Assembly: GCA_037126765.1 (NCBI GenBank)
Contig: JBBCBC010000031.1
Location: forward strand, 7,449,638 to 7,513,637
Length of the DNA: 64,000 bases
Direction of reading: 5' to 3'
From: Stenogyne calaminthoides
Taxonomy: Eukaryota > Streptophyta > Magnoliopsida > Lamiales > Lamiaceae
Below the pieces are notes generated by a model. That model saw only the letters and a list, made by a program, of their open reading frames with translations. It did not search any database and was not told the DNA's origin. This document shows, piece by piece, positions 34,458 to 46,118 of this stretch (position 1 is its first letter; every line of letters begins with the position of its first letter). Position numbers and translations under genes: made by a program.

Positions 34458-35760
34458 CGATAGCGTTTACTCCCTTGCCTTATCAATAAGTGCCTGTCTT
34501 TGTTTTGGACATCGTGTATTGTTTTGTTTCGATTATGTACCTAAAAGCTTTTACTGGGTAATATTTATATGACTTGTGTTTTGTCATATGTTTTGGGTTG
34601 TCCTCTGTTGTACATCTTTAACATTTACAGTTTACCATGCTTGAGATTACTTTGTTTGGACTGATCAAATCATTTGTTTCATTTGTTTTAAGAATTAAGC
34701 CTAGGATGGATTTTACCACTTGAGATTTTTTTGCTCTACTTTTTAGATGTTTTTTTTAATGTGGGATGGAGTAAGAGTTTGTGTGGGATGAGTTTAAATT
34801 ATGTGGACTTCCACCCATAAATTCTTGCTCAATATGCTGTTCATTCTTGTGTGAGGCGATTTTGTGTGTGAGCGGAATTAAACCAAGTATATTTTTTATC
34901 AGTAAAAGATGAATTTTGAATGTTTTTAACTTTTAAGTGAAGCGTTTCTTCTAAATTTTGTTTCTACTTGAAGAGCTATTTGTAATTTGCATTTACAAAT
35001 CAAGAGTTAATATTAATTTCTCACATAGCCTTAAAATTAGAGTATGTATCTAGTACTTGAAATAGTTGAAGCCATTTTCATTTATCTACCGTGAATACTC
35101 TTCTTCCATGTTCTAATGAATTGTGAGTGTAACTTCCGCTGTAAGTGTGACTCTCCTATCCCTAACTATTGGAACACAATAGTTTAGAGGAAAATTTAAG
35201 AAGTGGTTTATTCTCTGATGTACTTATGTTTTGAGCTACTTGTTCTTAAAAAAAAGAAAAGAAGTTTTCAAATTACTTTCATAACCATTTGTATATCCAT
35301 GTGCAAAAGTATACAATTCAAGGCAGATTCGAAATTTAAGTGAGCATGTGAGATACTAATATTCTTAATGCTATTATTTGTGCCATTTTTTGTTGACACG
35401 TGGAATATTAAAAAAAATTCAACGAACAACTACAATTATGAATTCATGATTATTGGAACATAAAATGGAACTGTAAACTAACTGCTCGATGTCTTAGGTT
35501 AGGTATAGGGTAAAAATCACATGACAAATTGCCCTGAAAATGAACGAGAATTAACTTTTTATATAAAAAGAAGTAATTATTAATTGATAGATAAAAGGAG
35601 TTATGGGCACGATAATCCCGGATCGGGTGTCATGATCCGCATTTTTCGTGTGGGTTTGTGCAGTAAACGGTTAACCTATTTTTCACTTCACTCGTTTTTT
35701 TTCCAATTTTATTTATTAAACAGATTTCGTATTTAATTTCAATTAAAAAAAAATCTGCAC
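34458..35760. other. Intergenic region between eIF3G and the exonuclease gene
   Basis: It holds the 3'UTR of eIF3G (no single clear poly(A) signal stands out) and AT-rich DNA. No further gene or element is recognised. Confidence 0.5.
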
Positions 35761-35764
35761 GCTT

Positions 35765-37296
35765 TCTTCATTCATTACTTGGCTTTACCTCTACTCCATT
35801 TCTTCCCCCCAAAAAAATTATTTCTCGCACTTCACATATACACGCATTCATCGCTTGATTTAAGCAGATGTATTCCTAAACGGATTTTTTCAAGCATAGA
35901 TTTTGAAGTGAATGCTTTGCATTTCGAATACGCCGCGCACCAGGTATGGTTTCTGATTTTATCTGCACTTTTCGCTTTCATTTTCGAGATTTTGATTTGT
36001 TTTTGTGGCGTTTGAAATTGAGTTCTCTGAGGTTACGTCTCCTTGACCTTGTTGCGTGAAAGCATGATTTATTTATTTGTTTTCCTTTTTTTCATTGGTT
36101 AGAATTAGTTTTTGATTTAACATGAGATATTTTTGAGAGGGTTGAATTGAAGCCGTGGGTTTCTCCATTCTTGCGTATTTTTGTACATTTTGGTGGTATA
36201 TTCGTTGCATTTTGTGCTAACGGTTAATATCACTGAAAAGCTGAATAGGTGGGTCTGTAATAGTACCATTTGGTTTGTGGAATGTAGAAAATTGATACTT
36301 CTGGATTCATATTTATTCATATTCCTTTGTCTGGTTGTTAATGTTAATCCTGTAGATCTTCTGTAGAGCTATAGTTTTGTGATAGCTGAAATTTTATTGG
36401 GCATATTTGTTCTTGTGGAGGAAATATTCCTAGATATTTGTTATAGTTGGGAAAAGAATCACACTAGAAAATTGTTTTGGAGATAATATGGATCTGAATT
36501 GGACATATATAATTCCTATTTGTCAAACATAATTTTTTTTAGAGACCATGTTTTTGCTTTGAGTTTGTATTGAATTTGTCCCTCAGTAGTCAGTAGCATA
36601 TGAGGACGTCTACTGTAGAACATTTTTGTTTACCGGTTCCTTTTGTCTTGATTTGATAAGCTGATATTCTGTACGGATTATGAAAATCATCTTTTGATGC
36701 TCAAATACATTTTGTGACGATGGTTTCTTCAAATTGCGACTTATTTTGGCTAACCTGCTAGCAGAATGCTTGTAATACACGATAAATCAGCAGATGAACT
36801 GGTGGGTTCCATGGTGTTAATAAGTAACTCTTAGTTTGTCTTAATTTGTAAGACTTACTTTGCACCCACTAGTGGATGTATGAGTTTGTTCATCGGCTTA
36901 TGCAGTAGATAGTTGGTGGATGAAGTTTTCATTTGTAAAAAAGCTAAGGGGCTCCTATTTTAGGCTCAAAATTAATTAAATAAATGAAGATGGATCTTAG
37001 TTTTGGGAGGTTAGCTTGCAACATGATATTTGTCATATAATGGTTGATCATTCTTATTGATATCTTCTAAAATTCCTTTTGTGTAAGCTAGAGTTTTCGT
37101 ACTTCATTTATGTGTAATATTATCCCAGAGGGTATTCTCCAGAATCCAGATAGCTAACAAATATGAGAAGTACAAGCATATCAATTGCTTAGTTCTTCTT
37201 AGTTTTATGTCCTAAAATTATGTTTTTAAATATATATCGTATATGAGTGTCTTGTATTTGTCCATTCTCTAATACCCCTCGTATCATCCTCTGCAG
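35765..37296 (+). promoter_or_regulatory. Probable 5'UTR exon and intron of the DPD1-like gene
   Basis: A CT-rich leader (about 35765-35943) ends in accag followed by gtatgg. A matching acceptor, ctctgcag, lies at 37289-37296, 53 bases before the start codon. This predicts a 5'UTR intron of 1,353 bp (35944-37296). Introns in this position often raise expression in plants. The transcript start is inferred only. Confidence 0.45.
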
Positions 37297-37349
37297 GTCA
37301 AGCCATTGTATTTATTGACACACTTAGCTCTATCACTTTGGTGGCTTGG

Positions 37350-39403
37350 ATGAAAGCAATAACCATGTGCTTCTCTCTCTTGCAATTTCCTCGATGCAGA
37401 ATTCATTCGTTAGCTAATTATTGGTGGGAAGGTTTTCACAACTTAGGTAGAAATAGTGGCCGTCATTCCAATTACAGGGTCCTTTGTGCAACTAAGTATG
37501 AGCCTGAAGGAGGATACAGCAGGAGGTTGATAAAACGATCTATAAATACAAAAACCGAGAGCTTAAATAGCAATACGAGTATCAGAAACAAGATCATTTC
37601 TGAAACTAGCAGCGAGACCAATTTAGGAAAAACTAAGGTACAAAGGACCAAGAAATTAAGTATTGAAAGCAAGATCGTTTCTGAAAGTACACACACGGGA
37701 ATCATTACATATAGTGCAGAGACAACAGAGATAGAATCAGATCAGAATTATGTTGAACTGGCCAAACGTGCTACTATTATATGTTTTGATATTGAGACCA
37801 CCGGGTTTGGCAGAGAAAAGGATAGGATAATTGAGTTTGCGTGCCAAGATTTACGAGGGGGTGAAAACAGCACTTTGCAGACCTTAGTGAATCCAGAGCG
37901 TGTTGTACTCAATGAACGTATTCATGGAATTTCTACCCGTATGGTTAACAGACACGATGTACCAAGGTAAATTTTACATCTTTCACTTTGACGCCATAGC
38001 AGATGAAGAATGTGTTGGACAAGAACAGTTACTTTCATTGTATCAAATAAAATTTAGGCTGGGTTTATTATATAGGAAAAGTAGTTTTTTTTTCCGGTAA
38101 GTTATCGTCTTTAACGAATTTAAAATAGTCGCGTAACTTTCAATTTTGACATTTTGGTCCGATAACCAGCTGTAGGAGGTGAAACATCCGGTTCACGTGG
38201 ACATATCAGATTCTTCCATGTCACCCACGTGGGTGTCAACCGGATGTTTCACCTCCTTCATCCGGTTACAGGACCAAAATGTCAAAAAATTGAAAGTTAT
38301 AGGACTATTTTCAATTCGTGAAAGTCGACATGGCTGAAACCTAAATAGGGGTAACTTACAGGCCTAAAAAAAAAAAAATTCCTATTATATATGTCTTAAG
38401 TTGCTGTAGTAACATATCTTGTTTTAAGTGTATGTGCACTTCCCTGGTAATTTATGATCGTATCTACTTATGTTTGATCTGAAATGTCTCTCATTGAAAA
38501 ACCATATGTTTCTTAATTTTTAGGCATCTGATTCCTCTCAATTTTAGCTAAAATAAATAAGCTTTCTCTAAATGAACATATGTGCTCTATCTTGGTTTTG
38601 TAGGATGAAGGACTTCATTCCGGTCCTACTTCAATATGTCAGAAGCCGCCAAATACCAGGTGGAGTGGTGGTTTTAATATCTCATAATGGCCGAACATTT
38701 GATGTCCCCTTTCTGAAAAAGGAATTTAGTCGCTGCTCTTATGAGATTCCTCCAGATTGGTTGTTTGCCGACACCCTTCCCCTGGCTCGTTTATTGATGA
38801 AGTCTAAAGGTTTTTAATCAACTCCCCTAAAAACTTTTATGCGTAAGTTGCATAGTGCAATTTTGACCTAAATTTGGCTTATTTGGAAAAAAACTGAAAT
38901 TTATAGTTAGTATTAATTCATATGAAGAAAAATATAAGCTCATACAAAATAAAAGTACTAGTTTGTAGACTGAACAGTATTAGCACCCTTTTCAATATAC
39001 AACTGATACTTTTCATCACGTGGACTAATACTTTTCGACCATTTTGTCCTATGATTCGTCGAAAAATCATTTTAAAAAAAACCTCTGGTTGGAATTTTTT
39101 GCAAAATTGCATCAAAATTGCACTGTGCAACGTGTTACTCCTGGTGTATGTGAATCTGTGCATGCACATCCATTTGTATTTGACTACACATAGATTCTGA
39201 AGTTTTTTGTTGTTTGGTTTTCAGGACCAAAAGTTCCTACAAAGATATCACTGCAAGCCCTCCGTGAGCACTATCAGATTCCATTAAACGGTCCAGCACA
39301 CAGAGCCTTATCAGACGTACACACGTTAGCGTTGATTCTACAGAGACTTACAATTGACTTAGAGTTGCCAGTATCTGGATTGATTCAAGGGTGCTTTAAG
39401 TAG
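37350..39403 (+). CDS. DPD1: DPD1-like organellar DEDDh exonuclease
   Basis: This is a 3'-5' exonuclease of the RNase T/DnaQ fold. The Arabidopsis homologue degrades plastid and mitochondrial DNA in pollen and in starved or ageing leaves. Exons are 37350-37966, 38604-38809 and 39225-39403, and all junctions are GT-AG and keep the frame. The product is 333 residues. The N-terminal part of about 135 residues is basic and serine-rich, fitting a dual transit peptide plus linker. Exo I is FDIETTG (D147, E149), Exo II is SHNGRTFD (D239), and Exo III is HRALSD (H300, D305), so all DEDDh residues are present. ATG at 37350 is the first in the frame. The first coding intron holds a Mutator-like MITE. 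The gene looks intact. Confidence 0.92.
38075..38382. mobile_element. Mutator-like MITE in the DPD1-like intron
   Basis: The 308-bp element has imperfect inverted repeats: ggaaaagtagtttttttttcc at the left and its inverse ending ttcc at the right. A strongly matched inner palindrome (caaccggatgtttcacctcc against ggaggtgaaacatccggttc) forms its core. It is flanked by a perfect 9-bp duplication, tattatata (38066-38074, 38383-38391). The structure and duplication size fit Mutator-type MITEs, like the one at 10249. Confidence 0.8.
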
Positions 39404-39889
39404 TCATGACTTGAATCACTTTGTTGTAGCAACTTCATCTCATTCTTTATTAATGATATGAAATCTGGTCATATTAGATTGACTTGATGTATAGCAAGCA
39501 AAGGTTTAGAGAAACTAGTTGTTCTTGTAACGGGGAATTGTGTACTTGTATTCAAAACATTTGGTGGACATCTTCGGTATTTATCAATCAATCATCTTTA
39601 CATTTTCTTTCATAAATTCTGTGATTGGCTGAAATAATCAAGAAAAACATATGACTAAGTGGATGCTTGGTTTAGAACATCAACCATTCATCTACAAAAT
39701 GGGATGTACGAGTTTTATTTATTAACCCTTTCAAACCCATACTCTTTCACATTCCTTTAAATTTACCACGCTAAAGCTTGCTAAAATATAATGATTGAAA
39801 AATAAGAAAATTGATAGCTAAAATATAATGATTGAAAAATAAGAAAATTGATAGTAATAAATGATAATGGAATTCTAAATGAAAAATTA
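39404..39889. other. 3' flank of the DPD1-like gene
   Basis: It contains the probable 3'UTR. A phrase of about 41 bp (gctaaaatataatgattgaa...) is tandemly doubled at 39778-39855. No gene is seen. Confidence 0.5.
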
Positions 39890-40142
39890 CTGTTCTCCGT
39901 CCCAAACTTATTTGACTTTTTTTCAATCGATTCGTTCCAAACTTATTTACCCCTTTTTATAGAAGACATAAAGTAAATATACATATTTCAACTATCTTCT
40001 TTCAATATCTCAAAATTACATCTCATGTCATTAATTTTATCCACAAAAAGTCATCTACTGTAACAATAAAATAGAAATATTCACTCCCACATTAAAACTC
40101 ATGCCAAAAGCAAAGGGGTAAACAAGGTTGGGATGGAGGAAG
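39890..40142. mobile_element. Stowaway-type MITE, diverged
   Basis: The ends ctgttctccgtcccaaac and gttgggatggaggaag are imperfect Stowaway termini, flanked by TA (39888-39889 and 40143-40144). It is about 253 bp and non-coding. Confidence 0.7.
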
Positions 40143-40189
40143 TATATTGTATAAGGTAAAATATAGGGTGAATAAGTTTCACACAAGAA

Positions 40190-40410
40190 TTTGTGAAACT
40201 AGTTAAGGAGTGTAACTTATATTACTAAAATATATTACTTGTGATAACAGAAGGGTGAGACTTTTTACTATAAAAAGTATTACTCATAACATTTAATGGT
40301 GTGACTTATATTACAATAGGGGTATTAGACTATTAGTAGTGATAGACTGATAGCTGAAGAGTGTGTCTTATATTACAAAAGAGTATTGTGATAACTGAAT
40401 GGTCCTGCCT
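40190..40410. repeat. Degenerate short repeats
   Basis: Phrases like gtgacttatattacaa and gtgataactgaagggt recur three to four times in varied order. The rest, up to 40700, is AT-rich without features. Confidence 0.45.
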
Positions 40411-40706
40411 GTAAAAAAAATGAACTAGTTTTGCGATGAACAAATTTCATAATATACCAACTCATTGTATAAACGGCTTGCAGAAATATATGATTGTAAA
40501 TTGAAAGAATTGATAGTAATAATTTAATAATTTATAATTGATTTTAAAAAAAGAGTCTACTGTATTGTATAAATATTAAATATTTATAGATATTTTTGGA
40601 TAAATTTGAGGGCATCCATTATACAATTAATAAATAAAATACTTGATTTTTTTTTTTAATTTGAACAGATATTGGTATTTGGTTTGGCAAAAATTTGTGT
40701 GAACCC

Positions 40707-41610
40707 TGTTGTAGCCATAATAATCAGTCAACGGCCACATGGTAAATAGTGATGACGTGGCAAATGGTGGGGACGTGGCAACCAAAACCGAGTTCGGCAG
40801 TAGAGTACGAGAATGTCAAGGTCGGCCCTCATAGGTCGACCTGACAACGAGTAGAGAAGATCGAGCTCGCCTTAGCAAGCGACCTCCTCCTAGGACGGTC
40901 CAAAAGCGATGTCTGAAAGAAGAGAATAGGGACCCGTTGAATGGGCGACCTCTCTCGAAGTCGCTCCACGAGCAAGGTCGGCATCCATATATCGAAGATA
41001 AGTAAGATTCTCAGTGTTTATTATGAAAATCGAAGTAAGAGAAGATCGAGCTCGCTTTTTTTATTATCCTCCTAGGACGAAGATCTCTAAACATCTATTG
41101 AATGGGCGACCTCTCCCGAAGTCGCTCCACGAGCAAGGTCGGCATCCATATATCGAAGATAAGTAAGATTCTCAGTGTTTATTATGAAAATAGAAGATCT
41201 TACACATCTATTGAAGATCCGGGCAAGGTCGGCATCCATATATCGAAGATAAGTAAGATTCTCAGTGTTTATTATGAAAATAGAAGATCTTACACATCTA
41301 TTGAAGATTCGAGCGAAGATTTAGTGTATCTTGTATTTTCCCTGTTTAGAAGACCCATTAAGTGGTTCGTTTGGGTTTTCATCTTTGTATCTTGTAATTG
41401 TTATAAATAGGGAACAAACCCCAAAAGAAAACACACGAAAAATACATAGGAAAAAGATAGTAAAATATCCTGGACTTGGTATGCCCCCAAACGTAGTCTT
41501 TCCGGACGAATTGGGTCAACAAACTCGAGTGTTCTTCATGTTTTCTATTATTCATTCATGATTCATATATTACTTGTTTGTGGCGTAGACATAAAATCAT
41601 TGTTACAACA
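40707..41610 (+). mobile_element. 5' LTR of a Ty3-type retrotransposon
   Basis: The 904-bp LTR starts tgttgtagcc and ends gttacaaca, with TGTTGTA/TACAACA inverted ends. A TATA box (tataaata) is at 41402-41409. The segment with ggtcggcatccatatatcg is tandemly repeated near 40978, 41138 and 41229. A primer site follows directly. The left flank is aaccc. The matching 3' LTR is not in the window because another element is inserted at 44767. Confidence 0.85.
41402..41409 (+). promoter_or_regulatory. LTR TATA box
   Basis: The sequence gttataaataggg lies about 200 bp before the LTR end, as expected for the U3 promoter of this element. Confidence 0.6.
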
Positions 41611-41630
41611 ATTGGCGCCCCCTGTGGGAA
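41611..41630 (+). other. Primer binding site of the Ty3-type element
   Basis: The bases attggcgccccctgtgggaa follow the LTR end directly. The ttggcgcc start is standard for plant gypsy elements. It sets the orientation of the element as plus. Confidence 0.75.
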
Positions 41631-44600
41631 TCATCTATCGAATTTTCAATGAATAATTAGTAGGACTCATAAATAAAAATCCGGATGAAACCCTTGTTCA
41701 TCCAAAACTCAAACCCAAAATTCCAGAAAAAATCACATTCATATACATATAGTCTGTTCTTCAAACTTTCACGAAAAACCCATCGAAATCTACATCCCAA
41801 AAACACCCTGTTCATCCAAAAATTCATCCCCTTACATCAAAAAACATATCCAGTTGTCGTCCCTTCACGACAGATTTACACGCCCCCACATTTCGCAAAA
41901 ACATTAGAAAATCACTCATCAATACTCTACCACCTAATTACTTTTTACAGTTGACCACCAAAAACTCTAGACCCTTGCGATCGAAGAACCAAAAATCCAA
42001 GGAGGTCAGATTTTCGTGAACACAAGATCGCTTCGCAACTAAGATTCGACAATCACGTTGAAATTGGAATTAACATCTGCGTTTGGCGGATGTATCATGG
42101 CGGCATCAGCGTTGGGCCGAGCGGTTCGTCTCGGCGTTGCACTGGGGCAGCTCCCGACGCCCAATTGAAGCACCATATCTTCGCCCAACCATCTCATGAT
42201 CAGTCGAATACCGTCACTGCCGGTTTGCAACCAGAAACAGGCCGAGCGCCAAATTAAGGCCCCTGCTTCACCCCGCATCGCCGTCGCGCGTCGCTGTATC
42301 GAGAGCTACCTCCAACAGCCGCCCTCGCATCGCCATCGTTGCGTATACAGAAACCCGCCGCCTCCGTTGGTTCTTCGGGCTCAGCCGTTGCCGTCTGACG
42401 CGCACAGACGCACGAACTGTGTGCACCTGATGGATATGAGCCTGTGTCCAGGAATCGACGCGAAGTCGCAGCCTCGCTGGACCGCCCCGCCGAGCGCGAT
42501 AGTTAGAGCGACCTTTGCGCCATGGCTTTCAGCGCGCCATCACCACATCTCTCGCCGAACGGATCCGCCGGGGGTACGTCGCTGTGTCGAAAGGGCCGAA
42601 GCCTCGCCTGTCGCCATGATTCGCAGCGTCAATCCGTCGCCTGAAGCCGCGCATCGTTGATCGAGGAAGAAGCGTGAATGGGGGAGGAAGTTTGGATGGA
42701 AAGATTTGCGGATGGGAATTTGGGAATTTTAGCGTGGAATTTGGGTTCGCCGCGTCAAAAGAGGCGGAGAATATAATGTGAAATTGGGTCTTAGTGGGCC
42801 TATATGCTGAATTTCAGTTAGCCAGCAAGACTGGCCTGATATCTGGGAGTTTTCTTAATGGGCTGGCAGGTTCATCATTCGGGCCAACCTTTTATTTTCA
42901 AATGAGCTGTTGGGCCAAAGTTATTATTCACTAATAATTTTGTGAGCCCAATAATTAAAAAAAATCTTATATACATATATTTATGTATATATATATTTTG
43001 ATGTTCAATACTATCTTCCGGTTTTAGGCTATATGAATAACTTGACATTTAACGAGTTATTTATTTTTTGCGAGGAAAAATACTCGTGACTCTTGTAAAA
43101 TTTAAAAATCAGACGGCAAACTTACGAAGTTTCGGAGAAACTCAAAGAATCTACTTTTAATTTAGGCCTCCGCATCAGTTCTTTTTTTACTTACTTCCTT
43201 TTGATATATGTTACAATATATTCACACTTTCACATATATTAAAAGGCGGGGGCATATGTGCTCATATCTCGAGCTATTCGAGTTAATTTCAGAACACTAG
43301 TTGACATTAGAAACTCAAACTAGCATGTCTAAATTTGGAGAGTTATTTAAAACGAACTCCAAATCCTTAATAATAACATAAACCCTCAAAAAGGGACTAT
43401 CACAAAATCCATCTACGAGCACTCGAAAGTCTTATACAGATGAAACAGACTTATAATTCGACTTCAAGCTTACATCGTATCAAGCAATTAAGGAAAAATA
43501 CTCAAATTCATAAAGTTGCGGTCTCAAACTAGAAGACCCGACAACGTCGAAATCACGAAGTCGCGGTCTTAAACAAACAAGACCCGACGACCTCAAATTA
43601 ACAAGGCCACAGTTCCAAAAAATGACCTTGTCAACCCCGACAGGCGCAATGGTCAAATCAGAAGGCAATCAAGTCGCAATTTAAGTAAGACGACAAATAA
43701 TTCCTTCAAATCACAAGTCAAAGAGAGTTGTAACCTCAATAAAACGACCTCGAAAGACGACCTTTTCGTATCAAATGAATATCTCAATCCAAGCTAACCC
43801 CGAGTTAAAACACTTGTTTAAAGTCACATTTCAAAATATCCTCCAGCTCACATCACAGCCATGACTTTCGAATCCCAAGGTCGATGAGGTCGCGGCCTAA
43901 ATGGCTCGATTCTTGTCACGACTTCATAAGACGACAAAGAACAAGTTCATTTAAATCGCAATGTCAATAAGCCGATAAGAACATAACTCGATTCACAGTC
44001 GCAGAAGTTATTCAAGTCACTAGCAAACAGTCCGTAATGACTATAAACCTATGTGCCAACCCTCTTTCACAATCTTGAAACAATAAATCTCTCTGGTACA
44101 AACGATCTATACAAACGAGAATCAAATCTAGATCCTGGGGCAAGACCCTAGAGATCCCAAACCTTTGCACATCCATGAAAGATGTTTTTAAACAGATATC
44201 AAAACCCGATCCTGGTGGCAAAACCCCAAAAATCTCCAAGGTTATTTTATACCACAAAAACCGAAGAAGATCTTGTTAATAATCTCGAAGTTCAAGTCTC
44301 TTTTTCGAACACTGATAAAAGTCATTTTTATCAAAAGATATCAGAAACCTTTTCTGACCTCCTAAATAATATCTTTACAAATTTTTCAAGAGTCTTTTAA
44401 TCTAAATATATCTCTCCCAAAGAATTTCCTCAAATGGTCGAACAAACCATGGCATTACCGCCTTCTTGGCGATGATTTTGTCCGCCGCAAAGGCGTCGAC
44501 CAGCCCGCCTCCTCGGCGCTGGCATTCCACCTTCGTGGCGATGATTATGTCCGCCTCTAAGGCGTCGACCTGCCCGCCTCTTCGGCATCGGCTTTTCGCC

Positions 44601-44766
44601 TACTCGGCGAGATTCACTGATTTTATCTATCATAAGCCAATACAAGTCAAATAAAATGTTACCTTTCTTTTCATAATTCCTGAGTGTTAAATTGAAGGAG
44701 GTCGCATGAATAAACACGAACCCCTGAGGTACAACTTTCGACGAGATCGCCACCCTAGCAGGTGCG
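41631..44766 (+). mobile_element. Internal region of the Ty3-type element, no gag-pol seen
   Basis: The region after the primer site has no recognisable retroviral domain. A GC-rich block (about 42050-42700) has a 154-codon open frame (42196-42660) that is rich in Arg, Pro and Ala and shows no motif. A repeat of about 46 bp with cggtcttaaac and aagacccgac is doubled near 43510-43600. The region may be the long leader of an autonomous element, or the body of a large non-coding (LARD-like) derivative. The copia insertion at 44767 hides the rest. Confidence 0.55.
44455..44615. repeat. Tandem duplication, period about 78 bp
   Basis: The unit with ggcgatgattttgtccgcc and ggcgtcgaccagcccgcctc occurs twice in a row with substitutions. 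Confidence 0.7.
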
Positions 44767-46118
44767 TGTTGGGATTATACTGGAAAGTATGCTTTTTACT
44801 TTGTATAATCAAAACTGAATTTCGGACTTATTTACTTAAATAAATTGTTTATCACTGATGCTTTAAATATTATCGAATGTTACATATATTTACTGCATAA
44901 CTGTTCAATAAATCGTGCGTGTTACATTGTAGTTAATTTAATGATACCAGATCACGTAAGATTAAATTAACAAATCTTTGTAACTAAAAAGTACGCCATT
45001 CACGACCTAGATGGAAATGACCAACCCATCGTGAAAGGTTGAAGTGTAAGGCTCGATTGGCTTGTCTTGATCAAGAGATTACACTAGTGCATGATGATGC
45101 TGGCCGAATAGGACCTCTGGAGGACAATTCTTGAAATCGAACATGGAAGAATTAGACCTCTCGGTTCGCTATTTATTTTAATCTTCGCTCCTTAAATAGG
45201 ATCACGTGTGGTTGGTAACTATTGCTTTGACTTATCATGGGTAGAGAATCAACGAGATTCAATACTTTTTATCTTGGGCAATATTATTGGTCACGTGTGA
45301 TTGCTAAGATTTAATACGGAGAATCGTGTGCAAAGACGCTTTGTTTGATTTGCTCCTTGGGAGGTTCATAAAACTTTATCATACCAAATTTTGCAAGTGG
45401 AATTAGTTTCCTTATGGATAATAATGTTGAACCGTTCCTTGACCAAGGACAAAAGATATTAATTAATGGAAAGCTATTTCAAATGGCTTGAATTAATTAA
45501 TGGACTAGATAATCTTAAACACGGAAATAATAACCGGAGCCATATTGATCGTAATATGGGTTAAGATGGATAGTGCAATATTAATTATGTAGTGGGATTA
45601 ATTAATATTTATGGGCTTGAATAATATTGTGGCTCAATATTGATAATTCAAGATCCATTGGAAGATCCAATCTTAATTCTCCTAAAGGCCCCCTGAGTAG
45701 CCCAACATATAGTCCAATAACTGAAAAAAATGTTTAAAATAAAATAAATATTGTTGCTTATTTTTCCTCATTAAATTTGAAATTTATGGATAAAAGGGGA
45801 GAAAGATTTTCTTTGAATTTTGTTATGGAATGAAGATATGTATTCTTGGAATACAAGATTATCTCATTAAATTCAAGAAATCTCCCACTTGGTTATCTAT
45901 AAGAGAATTTTGAAAATTTTGATAAATTAAGGGCAAGAAAGATTTTCTTGATTTTCTTGAAAAGATATTATGGAAGATATGTATTTCTTGAAATACAAGA
46001 ATATCTCATAAATTCAAGAAGATCCAAATCTTGGAATCTTGACCCATAATTTTCGAAATTATCCATAACAAAGAGTAAGTGGGATTTTGTGGAATATTAT
46101 AATTATGGGAAAAAGAAT
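44767..46118 (+). mobile_element. 5' LTR of a copia element, first part (split)
   Basis: It starts tgttgggattatactgg and continues, after a 13.8 kb insertion, at 59945-60431. Together the LTR is about 1,834 bp. It is inserted in the Ty3-type element, with flank gtgcg (44762-44766). Several other copies of this LTR family occur in the window (20768, 22972, 23049, 28993). Confidence 0.9.

Noticed and set aside
42196..42660. 154-codon open frame in the Ty3-type internal region
   Set aside because: It is GC-rich, with open frames in other phases too, Arg/Pro-heavy composition, no motif and no splice or promoter support. Kept only as part of the element.
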